Positions 37,080 through 50,232 are shown, counted from the stretch's first letter. The stretch is DNA of 64,000 nucleotides from Bemisia tabaci (GCF_918797505.1 NC_092796.1:51590411-51654410); one strand, 5' to 3'. Notes: a model not told the origin generated them from the sequence alone. Program-made: numbers and translations.

Positions 37080-38790
37080 ATTAAATTGTATTTAGAGATT
37101 TTTAAATGTTGCATTTTTTACTTCACCCATCGATATCAAGCGAAGATAGCAGTTACTTGTTTTCTTCAGCTACAAAATAGTTATTTTCAGCATACCATTA
37201 CAAAATTTGGAAAAAAATCATGTATACCAACTAAAAGACAATGAAGTAGGTGTAATGAGGATGGAAAGAATCCAAAAATAGAATAGGAGGAAAAATATGT
37301 TGCTTACTGTTCAAAAAGACGGACAATTTCTTGTACGGATATCCATTGTTTTTAGAATTTGTAGCAGGTTGCTAAAAGAAAAGTTCTTGTTACTTATGAA
37401 TGTGTTAATTTTTTTCCTCTTTTTTTTTAACGATTCTTCATACGGTTTTGCTACTATTGACACTGCTGTAGCATTCATTGATTATCATTTATTATCAAAA
37501 GAAATAAGTATCCCCACGCAATATTTCTTTAAAATTAAGTTCCCATGACACTAAGCTAATCATAAAATGTCAATTTACTAAGAAGCTAGGCAGTCTGAAA
37601 TTCGATACCAATACATTATACATAACTCAGTTGTAATGAACAAATCACATCAAACATAATAAGCAAAATAAACTGGCTTATTACAACTAAGTTAGGCAGA
37701 GTATTCAATTTAAGTAAGAAGGAAAATGCATAGGTTAAGAAAGCTAAACAAAGCATACCTACGTAAACATGCAAGTGCAAAACTCATGTAATAATCAGCG
37801 CTTACTTTTGCCTCAACAATTCACAATTCTATGTGCTTTTTCTAATGCTTTTAAAAGTGAACAATTTTTTAATCTTTATCAAATAGGCCCTCAACAAATA
37901 CATAGACTCTCATTAATAAGCCAGAAGGAAGCATTTTCAAATAATATGTATCTTGTTGTGGGTCTCACAATTAGTAATTTGGAGAAAACATAATTCACGA
38001 TTGCTTCATTCAGAGTTGTCACATTCACGGAAAAGTGGTAATTTTAAAAAGTTAAGAGAAATGACAAAAATTACAGAGAAAAATCGTCGAATCACATTGA
38101 TATGCCTTATACATGCTCTCTGGAATGTATTTAATGTTTTGAAGGAATAATATGCGTGAAAACTATTTCAAATTATATCTTATTAGTTCTTAACCATTGT
38201 GAACATCCTCAAATGTCAGGGAATTTCACCAAAATTCGCAAGGAAACTGTCGGGGGATTTTATTTCCTGAATGCTGTGGCAATCCTGGCCATCAACAGGA
38301 TCCCAATTGTATTTTCTTTTTTACCCAGTAAAAAAATAGAACAACTTATCCCCAAAAATGACATATTTTGACTCATGGCAGATTGCAAGTTCCAACATTT
38401 TTAAATTGATCGAGCCTCTGAAGGGATGGCAATACACCTCTGCTGCATAGATCAGTGAAATTCTATGGAAGTAAAATGTGAGGGTGTATACATTATGAAA
38501 CCTACCCACAACTTGTATTATAAGATCAGGGATATTGCTCTCAACCTTTTTATGTTTTACTTGTTTTTGTATGTGTAGCAAATAGCGACAGCAAAATACC
38601 GCTTTTGTGTTAGGTATTTGGATAAAAATGTAATTATTTTAAATTCCACAGGAAGCTTAGAGTAAGTAACACCAACAGCACTGAGCAGGCATCAATATTA
38701 CTGTCAGGTCTCCTCACCTTTTTTATTATTCAGTTGTATTTTCTTGTAAATAATGTTGATCTTGTAATAAAACTTTGATTATTACAATTT
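35320..38790 (+). other. TUSC2: TUSC2 3' UTR with probable intron
   Basis: 94 bases after the stop an AAG|GTGAGA donor occurs (GT 35414-35415); a strong acceptor, CTCTTCCCCTTCAG, ends at 36355. This predicts a 942-bp intron inside the 3' UTR. A second possible acceptor is the TTCCACAG before 38652. The end is set by AATAAA at 38766-38771 followed by a T-rich tract; an earlier AATAAA is near 37668. Splicing is inferred from sequence only. A long T-run lies at 37035-37071. Confidence 0.45.
38766..38771 (+). terminator. Candidate poly(A) signal of TUSC2
   Basis: AATAAA in a typical 3'-end context, with ATTATTACAATTTTG and a T-run just downstream. Confidence 0.45.
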
Positions 38791-39354
38791 TGAATCTCAT
38801 TTTTTTCCAGGCCCCATTTAAATCTTTGAATACTATGATTTTTTTTTATTGTTATTATTATTCCTCAATAGCAAACTTTTAAATACAAATGATTCGATAC
38901 AGAAAAGAATTAGAAGAAGACCAAAGGAGTTTGAGACAAAAGAGCGAGCAAAAGCAGTAACAACTATTCAACTATTACCTATAATAAAATATTCAAGTAC
39001 AAAATAACAGTCTTGAGGCGCCAATAACGCTCAATCAACTAAGTGAGGAGAGCCAGGATTTGCTGTTTGGTAATTCAACAAGGGGGCGGATTTGAGGTAT
39101 CGGGGTTTTCTTCGTTGCTTTTGAGGCCTTTAGGACCCTGTTAATACCACTGAATGTTTTAATTAAGTCAGTGAGAATGAAAGCACACCAACTCGAAAAA
39201 ACGAAAGTATTGACACAGCCCCAAAGTTGCACAATATGTGAAGAAGTTCGTTGAAGGAAAAGATCCTGAGTGCCAAAAGACAAGTACTTAATGACACTTC
39301 AAGGGTCCAAGTTGGATCAGATGCACCTCGAATCGGTCGAAGAAATCGGTAATA

Positions 39355-39607
39355 CTGCCGTGCCAAGGAAAAACGCCGTATGAACCTTCAGGCGTTGCCA
39401 AATTTCGATTGATAAAACACGAATTTCTTGGTGAACTTGTGAATATTTTTCCTCCGATTTTTCGGATAATATTGTTCCCAGTTTCACTTAAAGTTTCTGA
39501 AAATTTCAAGGAAAAATATCCACAGCTTCTTTCAAAAATAAACATTTTATCGCATGAAATTTGGCAACTCTTGAATGTCCATACGGCGTTCTTCCTTAGC
39601 ACGGCAG
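39355..39607. mobile_element. Foldback MITE with CTGCCGTGC ends
   Basis: CTGCCGTGCCAAGGAAAAAC to its complement, then GTTGCCAAATTTCG in both arms. AATA occurs at both borders. Confidence 0.8.
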
Positions 39608-40073
39608 AATAGACCGGCCCATCGCGGTGCCGCCCGACTCCCCCCCCCCCCCCCTCCTTCCTCCATAATTGTTCAATATTATGGCCACAGGCGTACCAAG
39701 GTCATTTTGCAAAAATTGCCGAAGTTAGGTTAGATTGCCAGAGTTCATTTTTGCGTGAGTGTGATACCAAGAATATATCTCCCTGGAAATTTGGCTACAT
39801 TAGTGATGGAAAAAATGTCCACTTCTTTCCCTGGGAGTCGGCTAATTTCGATTTTTCCTGGACGGTAGAACGTAACAGCATTCCAACCTGAGAAATTTCA
39901 ACTCTTAAATTATATTTTCATCGGAAAAGATACAGGATTGCAAAATCTCTACAATCCTGTGATTTTAGGATTGCAAGCTCGCGGTGTGCACTGTGCGAAG
40001 ATGGTACCGGGGTAAGTCCGACACCAAGAAAATACGACTTGAGTCATGAGTGCGCACTCCGCACTGAGGCATA

Positions 40074-40187
40074 CGCGCAATGCATGAAGTATCTTGCCAA
40101 CTTGTAAGGCGCTACTATGCCTCGGCGTGCGCACCGTGCTGTGCGCGCAATGCAGGAAGTATCCTGCGGTCTTGTAAGGCGCTCCTA
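40074..40187. repeat. Two motif units GCGCAATGCATGAAGTAT...
   Basis: Two copies of the dispersed motif, 69 bases apart, each ending TTGTAAGGCGCT. No transposon ends seen around them. Confidence 0.75.
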
Positions 40188-40699
40188 TACGTGTCGCGCC
40201 GTGCAGTGCACGCTAGCCCTGCGCTGCGCCGGTCGTACTGTGTTTGACGAGATCATTCAAACTCGCGGCGTCAGCTAGTGGTTTTCAACTTCAGATTTTG
40301 AAGTTTTTGTACTTTTGTACAGTTGTTTGTACGAGTTATTGTCTTTCAAATGATAAAACTATACTTGAAACCCAACTGCCAACTAATTTTCTTCCCTTCA
40401 TTTACATAAATTGCAATAAGTTTCAGTAATGGGGCCCCTTCAAATAGGAGCTAGGCAACATACACAACACTCAACTGCGTAGTGCGTAGTTCCACAAACA
40501 AAAGCTGTGCGTATCACGATAATATTAATATTATTTTTTGGTAAGGTATGGTATGAATATTTTTCCTTGAAATATATGAATTTAGATAGTTTTGATGAAA
40601 TCGCGATTAAAATTCATAGGCAAATGGAGAATTCGCAGGTGTCTGATATTTTATGAATTTCGTGTTTAAGTGGAAACTACTGAGTGAACTGAACTCGAG

Positions 40700-40805
40700 G
40701 AACACTATTCAAATCTAAAATGTGACGAAATAAATATCAAAATTTGTAGTTTTACTCAAAAATTTCATGTCCGACCTCTCTAATTGACTCGATCCACAGT
40801 GCGCC
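40700..40805. mobile_element. MITE (CACAGTGGATCGAGTC family), partial copy
   Basis: Only one end, TTGACTCGATCCACAGTG, and its subterminal region (GTCCGACCTCTCTAATTG) are present. Confidence 0.7.
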
Positions 40806-41104
40806 GGTAGCCGGCTCTCTTTTTTTTCATTTTCGCGACCAAAAATTTTAATCGTCTCGAGAATCAGAATTGTCGAAGGGCCGATCTGAGTGGTTGCCAG
40901 CCCTATCAGCATTTGTGCGGTCCACTCATTCTCAACGTGTCAACGTGTCAACGTGTCCATTGGAGGACTTGTATAACTTAGGATTTAAAGATTCGCATTT
41001 TTGATTTTGGTCTTCGAAATGATACATTTACTTGCACGTCGAAGGCCAAATGTGAAACCACATACCTCCGTTTGCGAGACGATGCAGACTTCCCGTCATT
41101 TTTC

Positions 41105-41585
41105 GCGGCTCTGGTGCTTGCACTAGAGCTGCTATTCCGGACGGTCCCAGCTGGGGAGTATCAACGGACCATGTTACATTGGAGAGACCGCGTGTTGGTT
41201 GATGGGAATCGGCGCCATTTTCTGCTGTTTAGGGGGGACTGATTTTATTTTAATTGATATCTTTTTCCTGTGAGCGAATGCTATGTTGTGTAGTGTATTT
41301 TTGGAATCATGGTGATACTGTCAATAATTCAAAACGGGTCTATGCTTTAATCTCGCACTGGAAAAAATGTACTTTACGTTTAAAATTTGAAAATTCAAAT
41401 CTATAGGTTTTCGCGCTTTTTTCGAAGAATGCCGTGGTTGGAGCTTCCTAGTCATACTACTCGACATCAGCTGATAGCAAACAAAGGTTACCAAGGAAAC
41501 GGTAAACGCGTAACAACTACCTACCGTCGCCAGAGCCGCTTTCTGACGCGAATGCGTTGGAGCTTCCTGCTTGTTTTTTCTTACT
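41105..41585 (+). repeat. Dispersed repeat, copy 1 (with internal deletion)
   Basis: Highly similar, in opposite orientation, to 52036-52629. It lacks about 105 bases relative to that copy, the gap falling at a short ACAACTA repeat. Confidence 0.8.
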
Positions 41586-43381
41586 TTCGAAAACTTATCA
41601 ATGTAGGTTTCTTAAAACTTCAAATTTATTATTGTTATTGCCCTCTTTAGAGGTGTAAATGGCCTTAGATGCTAAAGCACCGCTTTAAAATAAAATTATT
41701 TTACTACTACTACTTAATTTTTTTCTCTTTGTCAGCAGAACAGTCTGTATAAATTTTAAAGCTGTGAAATTGGTCTGGTTTTTTTGTCGGAAAAGTAAAC
41801 TAAGCTTTACGAGGTTTTACACTATTGCCATCGACATGCTAAGCAGCACTTAACTACAGCACTGCACGGCTTATACTCGTGTATGTATACGCCATTCCCA
41901 CAAAAAATGACTCATTTTTGGAGGAGGAAAAACCCGGTCAAAATTAGGCGTTCAAGGGCGAGCCATTCGTTGAAGTTATTTTTCTCATTATTTCGTATCT
42001 CTAATGGGTTTTAAAAAACTCAACTCATCAGTTTTTTGGCGGAAAGTTAGAGTGTAGAGCGGGAAAACGGTGCCAAATTTAATCTCGAAACAACTCGGAA
42101 AAGTTGTTAAACCTCGTTGTTGAAAGTGAACGTTTTTATGTCAATAAATTGCCGTTTTGGAAAATACCCAACTCTAAAAAGAATAAAATGAAGGGGGAAA
42201 AACATAAAAATTTTTTTTTTTCAAGCTGTATTACTATGATAAGAATATCTCTATCGATATCAGCAGATCTTCAATGATGTGAGTAGAATTTCTGCTGATA
42301 TAAACTGGCTATTTACGAGTGAACATGTTAAGTTAAATTCAAATATATAAAATAGCAGAGGCAATAACATGATAACTCTAATGTTCGAGTAAGGCAAATA
42401 TTTTGACTCTATAGACACATTTTCAAGTGTAAGCCACAAGTTATTTTACTTTTTAGTGATTGTAAAACTATGATGGAAAAGTAATGTACAACTCACGCTC
42501 GGGGAAAAATAAGCTTGAACTCTTTATTTCAATGTAGGAATCACAGCCAAAGCAAAATTGTTTTTAAAAACATATAACGCAACTACTCATCAGTACATAT
42601 CAGAGCGGTTTTTCCTGCCACTTAACTACAAATATACGTAGATTCAAAGCCTAATTCATCTTTTTCATTTTCTTTCACTGTCTTTTTTCCTTACTTTGAA
42701 CCTCTAATAGGAAGGAAAAAACCCTCTGCTGACTACATTCAAGCCAAAAGACCCCGCACCGTTAATTTTAAATGAGCAAATCTCCTCTCCAAAAGACTGT
42801 CAAAACAAAATATAGGAGACTACTTAGTCCATTTTTACGGAAACACGCCACCGTACAAATTATTATTATTATTATTATTACTTTTATTTTATTTTTTTAT
42901 CATTTTACTTATTTTAGAAAAGTGGACAAACCTATCACGAAATTTTTAGGTTTTTTATTGTTACTGCATATTTTGTCGTTTATTTAGCGTTATACATGAA
43001 TATCAATTATTTTTAGAATTTATCAGCTTTCGATAAGCACTGGTTTTTTTTTACAATTTTAATTTTTAAGCAAGATTTTACGTAAATTTCGCCTAAAGAA
43101 GAGCAAAAAGGATTTTACAGTTCGTTTATCGATAACTAGAATAAAAAAATCATCTCTCTACAGCAATGATTTAAAATTTAGCATGGTACTTTAATTTTGT
43201 AGGAGGAAAACTATCTGAATAACTACTAATTTTTTTGCGAATATTTCACAGCGCGTGGAAAAGAATTATTTTTCAAAAATTAGGACATGAACGGAAATTT
43301 TAATTGTCGCAGTTAGAGGGACGTACTTTTCGACCGCAGCAATCGGCATTCCAAAAGTTTATTTATTCATTTATATAGGTA

Positions 43382-43399
43382 TTTATTTTTACGTTTATT
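43382..43399 (-). terminator. Candidate poly(A) signals of RING-finger gene
   Basis: On the minus strand AATAAA occurs at 43399-43394 and again at 43387-43382, about 100-115 bases after the TAA stop. This gives a short 3' UTR. Confidence 0.5.
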
Positions 43400-43496
43400 C
43401 AAGCTCCCCAACTGGCAATACCACTTTATGCCAACGTACAGTTAAATAACTTGTCATGCAAATGAACTTTTTCTTAGGGTATAAAACGTCGCTCCG

Positions 43497-43663
43497 TTAT
43501 GGTTTGGGATGCCAACCAGTGACCGGCTGCCTACAAAACGGACAGATAAATGGCTTCGATGGGGTCTCTTTCGATTTCATCTTCCGGGTGCATGCCATGC
43601 ATACTTCATGATTGCACGGCTCCAGCTGCATGTTTTTCTTATTTGCGCTGCAAATGCAACAAG
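43497..43663 (-). CDS. RING-finger gene, last coding exon (C3HC4 RING)
   Basis: On the minus strand this exon encodes 54 residues and a TAA stop. It is almost entirely a RING finger: C-x2-C-x11-C-x-H-x2-C-x2-C-x15-C-x2-C, with CCIC, CNHEVCMAC and CPFC visible, ending QPVTGWHPKP. A C-terminal C3HC4 RING normally recruits an E2 enzyme, so the protein is probably an E3 ubiquitin ligase. The acceptor is TTCTTTGTCCACCAG (AG at 43665-43664), and the exon starts in phase 1, matching the donor phase of the exon at 45033-45215. I cannot name the family. Poly(A) signals lie about 100 bases downstream. The gene converges on TUSC2. Confidence 0.85.
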
Positions 43664-44239
43664 CTGGTGGACAAAGAAAGAATTATCAAAAATTATACTC
43701 ATCCTAGCCACAATAAAGACAGTTTTATACTGCCTTGCCAAGAGAGAGCAGAGACTTAGTTTTTTTCCACAGTTTTAGCATCATGTCAGATTTCCTTGAT
43801 GCCTGCCTTAATCCAGTCGGCGACAATGAAACAGTTGTCGACTCGCTTTGCATTGAGATTCCAAACATTTTAATTTAGCGTGGAAAATTAAACCAACTGT
43901 TTCTCTGATCTACCGTTTGTTTTCGGCGGAGTAGTAAAGGTTTTAAGCGAGCGATTGCGAAAAACCTCGCAAACTCCCGTTGTATAAGTAACGTCTACAG
44001 AGATCTTGGAGACTTTAACGCAACGGCCAATAGTAAACTAATTTTTCCCGTAACTTTCAGGAGGATTTTTTTTTGGGATCAACTAGGGTATTACACAGTC
44101 AGTCACCTCTCTCATGGTCGAGTAGTGGTATTATTCCCCATATAGTTGAGGCGATCTCTGTCGATGAATTCGTTGTATTCACGATAACATTAAAAACAGA
44201 CGAAGAGTAGAAGAAGAAAAGAGAAATTCGTAGAGATAA

Positions 44240-44325
44240 TTGGACGTATTTACGCTGAAAGGAACTATGTGCATAGGATTTGCGTGAAACATAGTTCCTT
44301 TTAAAATAAATTCGTCCAATTGTTG
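44240..44325. repeat. Short palindrome
   Basis: AATTGGACGTATTTACGC with AAAGGAACTATGTG is mirrored at 44289-44325. A diverged relative is at 30990-31080. Confidence 0.7.
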
Positions 44326-45032
44326 TACTTCAAGAGTATAATTTTGGGAATAGATCCTTGCAAGCGATTGAAATGATTCGACAATACAAAAATTAATGGA
44401 AATTTTCCAAATATTAAGGTAGATTCCACCTTGAAGTTTGTCAAAATCGCGGAAAAGTTCCCATCGTATATGTTATTTTTTTGCAGTGACAGATCATTTT
44501 ATTTTTACTCGCGTTCAAAGTTCTCTCTCCAAATTTATACGCTTGAATTTCACTCGAGGTCCGTAAAAATTGTCCCTCCTGTAATGCTATTTTAAGGACT
44601 TTCAAAAATCTCCCCTAATCACAATGCAAACCATACTGGCTCTCTTGAGGAAAGTAGCTTAAGAAACTACTAAAAATACGACTCTGAATGATCCAATAAC
44701 CATACGCTCTCTATAAGAGCACTAACGAAAACTGTGGGCTTGAGCTCATTATTGAAATTGGTAGACAAAAAAAGACGAAGGTGAAACGGAGTGATTCTAT
44801 TGGGAGAAGTCAGTGATTACAATGGACGAGGGAGGTAAGTAATGACTCAGAAATGGCAACCCACGAGAGACCCTATTGTTGATCCATCATTTTCCCTCTC
44901 ACGTTATAAGTTCAAAACAACCACCGGTTTCAACCAATAGGATTGCTCCAGTTTCCGATTGTCCTCCTTATCTATAGCTTTGTCAATTAATTTAAATAAT
45001 TAGCCATCTGGCCTGGTATGAATGAGCTTTAC

Positions 45033-45215
45033 CGTCTGGATCTTCATCGTTGGTAATTGGTATGTCGGGTGGGTCATTATTCTGGGGCTGGGGCATGGCG
45101 CATACGCCTCCTTCGCAAGATCTGTTTCCTCCCCGCGGACGCTGTGTACAGGGTCTGAAAAGCGTCTCAAAAGGTACCAGGTCTTCCAACCCCGGAGGCA
45201 GGTCATTGAGCATCC
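45033..45215 (-). CDS. RING-finger gene, internal exon
   Basis: 61 codons' worth of phase 1-1 exon, with acceptor TTTGAACAG and donor ACG|GTAAAG. It reads MLNDLPPGLEDLVPFETLF, then a Cys/Arg/Gly patch (GGNRSCEGGVCAMPQPQ) and an acidic tail DEDPD that would run directly into the RING. No stop occurs in this frame, and the local GC is raised. No domain recognised; the linker looks disordered. The exon lies 1.37 kb upstream of the RING exon in transcription order. Confidence 0.7.
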
Positions 45216-45381
45216 CTGTTCAAACAGTCAAGTACATCATCGAGTTTGCTCAAAAATATTTAAGCGTTACATTTTTGTAGAAGAGGATGCACTTAGTTCA
45301 CAGGAATATTTCCAGATATTTTTAGATGACACTGAGCCAAGAAAAAACGACATCAAGGTTGAGTGTTTTGAGCTCCCATTT

Positions 45382-45630
45382 GGACCGCGTTTAACAGAGA
45401 GGAGCCAAGCCACATCAGCTATTGCCAAAAACTGGGCAATTTAATTTTTACGGGAGAATGTTTGTGCGGATCCCTTTGAAAATGTTGAGGAATTTGTTCC
45501 GTGCTATGGAGAAAATCCACTGAAATTTGCACAAAAATCCGCACAACCGTTTTCATGTATAAAAGTAAATCGTCCGGTTAAATGTGGCAACAGCTGATGT
45601 GGCTTGGTTCCTCTCTGTTTAACGCGGTCC
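45382..45630. mobile_element. Palindromic MITE (GGACCGCG family), copy 3
   Basis: Termini GGACCGCGTTTAACAGAGAG and complement. It lies 167 bases upstream of the 45215 exon border in the large RING-gene intron. Confidence 0.8.
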
Positions 45631-46008
45631 ATTTAAATGTGCGTCTTCGTAAAAACTGAGATGGCGCGTCGTGACCGCGATCCCGATTGGGGGTTTCCTC
45701 TGCGGCGATCCTTGGTCTGTGCACCCGTAATCAATCACGGCTGCATCACGGACTGTAAATCGCGGCAAAGGTATAACATACGATCGCGATCGTGGCTGAG
45801 AACGAGCCAATGAGCGAAGTTGGACATGAAATTTGCAACTAAAACTGGCAAAGTTTAATGACTGATTCGTCTGATGGACCAGTAGGTGAGGGCAATGAGG
45901 GATATTTAATGATGTAAAAGTTAACAGAAAGCAGGAAAACCTCCACGATCCCTCGAGGATTGCAGGCTCACGTTGTACACTGGTCGGATATTGATGTGTC
46001 CATCGCAC

Positions 46009-46435
46009 GGCCTTGTCTCCATGGGCCGTTTCACGGGATTTGTCCCATGGAAAAATCCCACTTACGAAGTTGGGAAAAATATTGAGTTAATCAATATTTT
46101 TCCCAGTACCAAGTAAGGTCCTTGTACCCCTAGGACCCACTGAGAGAGGAAGAAGAAGTAAAAACGAATTATGCGATATTTTGTTAATTACTCCAATGGT
46201 TCATTTTTGTTCAGTTAAAATAATGTGTCTAATTACCTATCAATTGAGTGCAAATATTATTTTAATCTCGGTTAAATACTCGACTTTATCTAATTTATCT
46301 TCCCGCGCAAACTAGTCGGAGGACCGTATGAGCCTCGTCCCGTGGAGACGGTAACTGGGAAAAATCCCAGAAGTTTCATTCCTGCGATTCGAACTTGGGA
46401 CAAATCGCATGAAAACGTCCCGTGGAGACAAGGCC
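46009..46435. mobile_element. MITE with 3-bp duplication
   Basis: GGCCTTGTCTCCATGGG to CCGTGGAGACAAGGCC, with CAC on both sides (46006-46008, 46436-46438). Interior is made of short complementary segments around GGGATTTGTCCC and GGGAAAAAT. Confidence 0.75.
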
Positions 46436-46494
46436 CACCGCGGGTGGTGGGTCTGACACCGAGATATTACAACGACTAAAGCGCGCGCTATGAT

Positions 46495-46690
46495 GTGCGC
46501 GTAAAAAGTGAAATATTCCTACAGACTTGAAGGTGCTAATAAACGTTCGACGCGGACTGACCGACTGCACTACGTTTGGCGCAATGCAAGAAGTATTCAT
46601 GCAGTCTTGTAGGCGCTGATGCGTCTCGCCCCGACCGCAGTGTTTGGCGCAATGCGAGAAGTATTCCTACAGTCTCGCAGGCGTTGAAAT
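46495..46690. repeat. Tandem motif array
   Basis: Two good units (46581-46618, 46647-46685) and a diverged third just before them, the same motif as in the hAT-like elements and family B palindromes. Confidence 0.75.
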
Positions 46691-47800
46691 GTGTTTAACG
46701 TCGGCCGGACTTTGTCTGGCGCGATTATTCGAACTCGCGTTAGAATAATCGTGGCATCGAATTATGGGGCTTAAAAGGTCCATGTTGCGTTTTGACGCCG
46801 TAAGAGCATTCCAACGTTGTCTCGTTTCTACCGATAAAATGTTTTTTCCGAGAAACGTTGAGAGAGTTCTTTACGTCCACTTTTTTAGATTGAATGGACC
46901 ATTAAACAAGGTATACCGATACATGATTCTACTCCAGAATTTTGCGTAGAGCACGATTCGTGCAACAAAAACTACTGAAATCAACCCCTAGTAAAGATAT
47001 TAACGTTTTTAATGTACACTGGTTACGGGAATTTTGAATTGCCCGGCTACAAGAAAAACAATATCCTGTGCGAGTCAAATCGCGCACTGCAACGGCTTTA
47101 GCAGACTACTCAATCGAGCATTGTCTCTCTCCCACCCTTTGTTCAAAGTGTGTACTGTACAGCTTGCTAAAGTTAAGCCAAAGCGTCAAGATTGAGGTTG
47201 CCATATTTTCATATTTCTGAGACTGTCATAGTGACGTAATTTAACCCAAGTAGATTATTCTTTCTTCTATGGGCGGAATGTTTGGATTTATTCATAAAAA
47301 ACGTTATTATTACAGTTAAGAGTTAATCTAGAGTTAGAATTCGATCGCTCGACGTCTAGCTAGTCGATTTCTATGACGTCGAACACACGGGGCAGCTCAA
47401 ATAAAAATCGCCCTGTAAAAACGAAAAATCACGCTTCTGCCCACGGGATGAACGGGATAACCGATCTTTCAAAGGGCGCGGCCCGCCGCGTGATCCCTCT
47501 ATTTTTTCGGCAATCGGGGGACCGGGACGGTCAAGCCGGTACCATCCGTGCCCGGATCGGCCCGGTGGTCCCCGCTGAATTTTGACCCCAAGAACCGATC
47601 TTACCGAACAATATATTGTAATTCTATGAGTTCCAAAATTAAGAATTATTAAAAGCTGGAAAGTTTATATCGAGCTCTGAAAATCTCTTTTATTGTTGTA
47701 TACTTTTGAGTATTGATCATGCTGTATTCTGGAGACTGCCGGCCACATCCAGCGACAAGCCTGACATCGGCGCGGTGTGTTGCCAGCACGAGGCGCGCTC

Positions 47801-47876
47801 TGACGCCTACAAACCTAAGGGGCTACTTCACGCATTGCGCAATGCTTGAAGTATCCCCTTAGGTTTGTAGGCGTCA
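47801..47876. repeat. Free-standing 76-bp palindrome
   Basis: The same palindrome as in family B (centre GCATTGCGCAATGC, arms ending GGTTTGTAGGCGTCA) without the B arms. A wider, imperfect inverted repeat (GCCAGCACGAGGCGCG-like) extends it to about 47760-47920. Confidence 0.8.
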
Positions 47877-48854
47877 GTGCACGTTTCGAGCTGGCAGCAC
47901 GCGCGCCGCGCCGCGCACCGTGGCGGTGACAGGCCGATATGACGACATCGCCCGTGACCTAAACGCGGTGTTATCGCTTTAGTTAAAAAATTGCCTCATT
48001 CCTGTAAATTTCTTGGTAAGTGACAAAACGTGTAGCTCGAAACGTCACGTAAGTGGAAATATTTTCCAACCCCTTGACTATTTCGATGCAAGACATGCAA
48101 TTTTACGGTCGCTCGCTCCTCATCAGTGCTCATTTCGTTTTCATTTCTGAAACCCGTGACAGCAGTTCTTCGAAACCAAGAGAATTGAAGCGCTGGGTGC
48201 AAAAAGGGCATTCCTTGGTTACAGTGTTTCAAAATCTCAGCTAACATTTCATTCATCAAAATTATAGCAAATGTGTTTAATTTGTTGTAATTTTTACTGG
48301 ATTTTCTTTATGATTTTACAGTGCTGAAAATGTATAATTTCAGAAAATTCACCCAATAGTTTCCTCTCTAAAGTAAAAATTAGCATCTGAGATTCTGACC
48401 GCACCAAGATATGCCTTTTCTGCACCCAACACCTCAATTAGACGTAGATGGAACCAGTGACGAGGCTGAGGGCCTTCCCTTCCCCATAAATTCTTAGCCC
48501 CCGCCAAAAAATGTGAGAGATTTTGCTAAATAAGTTCGTGACATACCTTCCATCTTCAATATTGTAGTTCAATCAACTTTTCGGTAAAAACAGCTCAAAA
48601 TTAATCGTGAGTCGACTCACTTTTTCAAAATTTCCCCAGAGAGGCCCCTAGACCCCCTTTGAAGTAAAGGAAAACCACCGCCCCCAACCCCAAATGAAAC
48701 GTACGACAGACTCCGTGCCCCGCCCACAGGAATTCTAGCTCCGCCTATTAAAATACAGTATATTGATGCTACGAGGGTCATCCAAAAAGTAAGTTTCCCT
48801 ACCTTGTATCTTCCGAACGAAAAGAGATAAATCAAATCGGTAAAAGGGCACATA

Positions 48855-49868
48855 CATAGGCTGTCCCAAAACAACTGAGAGTAAGTCTGTATTTCAGAAA
48901 CAATAAAAGATATTGCAACGCGGTTTGTGAGAGGTTGTAGCACATATCCTTAGCTATCAAACGAGCCCAAGATTAGCTCATTTGGTCAAAATTTCGCTAA
49001 GTTACAGCAATTTTCCGGAGGCGAGTAAAAAATAACCCTACAGGATTTTTTAGTATTTTTTTCCTTGTCTGAACCGTTGTTCCGAGAGTCGCGCGGTTGA
49101 TCGCAACTTTGCGGATCACGTTGGCACTGGTCTAGATGCAAGTTCTAACATACTTGCATATGCTTTCATTACATATCAGAGTTTTCTTAAACTTCCCAGC
49201 TCAGTGAAGCCAACATTGTCTAGCGTTAATGACACGTGTTCTCGTTTGGTGCAATGAGTTCGCCCGCGGAGCTGAAACAAGAGCAACGTTATGCCATCCG
49301 TTACTGTGTTCGCCGAGGTTTAACTGCCTCTGATACTGTGAAAGAGATGTCAGTTGCTTATGGAGAAAATCGACTTGGGGAGAGCACCATTTATCGGTGG
49401 CATGCAGCTTTTTCCGAGGGTCGCGAGTCGGCGGCTTTGATTCCGCATGGCGGCCGGCCGTCAATCTCTGCGGCGCGGCGGAGGAAAGTGTCATTAACAC
49501 TAGACAATGTTGGCTTCACTGAGCTGGGAAGTTGAAGAAAACTCTAATATGCAATGAAAGCACATGCAAGTATGTTAGAACTTGCATCTAGACCAGTGCC
49601 AACGTGATCCGCAAAGTTGCGATCAACCGCGCGACTCTCGGAACAACGGTTCAGACAAGGAAAAAAATACTCAAGAATCCTGTAGGGTTATTTTTTACTC
49701 CCCTCCGAAAAATTGCTGTAACTCAGCGAAATTTTGACCAAATGAGCTAATCTTGAGCTCGTTTGATAGCTAAGGATATGTGCTACAACCTCTCACAAAC
49801 CGCGTTTCAATATCTATTATTGTTTCTGAAATACAGACTTACTCTCAGTTGTTTTGGGACACCCTATG
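48855..49868. mobile_element. Nested mariner-like element with 380-bp inverted arms
   Basis: CATAGGCTGTCCCAAAACA to TGTTTTGGGACACCCTATG, flanked by TA duplications (48853-48854, 49869-49870). Removing it restores the continuity of the outer element's left arm. Arms are about 48855-49234 and 49489-49868, enclosing a transposase fragment. Confidence 0.88.
49254..49535 (+). pseudogene. Mariner transposase N-terminal helix-turn-helix fragment
   Basis: A 93-residue ORF, MSSPAELKQEQRYAIRYCV onwards, with the mariner-type DNA-binding domain: STIYRWHAAFSEGRES and HGGRPSIS near the GRP-rich linker. The catalytic DD34D domain is absent, and the last 20 or so residues come from the inverted arm. A defective remnant, perhaps able to bind DNA if expressed. 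Confidence 0.75.
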
Positions 49869-50164
49869 TATTAGGCATACTCTATGCTTTAAAACAAGTT
49901 CAAGTTTTTGAAAATCGGTAAAAGGTTCCGCGAGTAAACTTAATTTTACTGAGACAACCTCCTATCGCCGCGTGCCCACCTCCGGAGTCAGGATGCGCGG
50001 AGAGTCGATTATAGAAGACTTGGGTTATCGCCTCTATATATCACTTCAACAAGAAATTTTAAAGTTTTCATTGAGTATAACTACCTTAGCAGTAGTTAGT
50101 AGTAGTTACTTACTTTTTGACGTGGTTTCCACATCTTCTTTGACATTTTTGGTATCATTATACA

Positions 50165-50232
50165 GCAGCTTCTTGACGCCCTCCGCGTAGAAGATCTCGT
50201 CTTGGCTCCGAAACTAGTCATTGACAGCGATC
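50165..50232 (-). pseudogene. Mariner transposase C-terminal fragment (left arm)
   Basis: Inverted counterpart of the 50379 fragment: AVND, a stop, then FRSQDEIFYAEGVKKL. The in-frame stop shows it is dead. Confidence 0.6.

Larger units (their letters stand above)
38791..43381. other. Intergenic DNA between convergent genes
   Basis: No gene seen. It holds a foldback at 39355-39607, the tandem motif array at 40074-40187, a partial hAT-like repeat ending near 40800, one arm of a dispersed pair (41105-41585), three TCAACGTG units near 40932-40958, and an ATT microsatellite at about 42859-42880. From 41650 to 42850 and 42990 to 43380 I see nothing definable. Confidence 0.5.

Noticed and set aside
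43509..43778. Two plus-strand frames opposite the RING exon
   Set aside because: They are shadows of the RING exon; the minus strand has the zinc-ligand pattern, splice site and in-frame stop.
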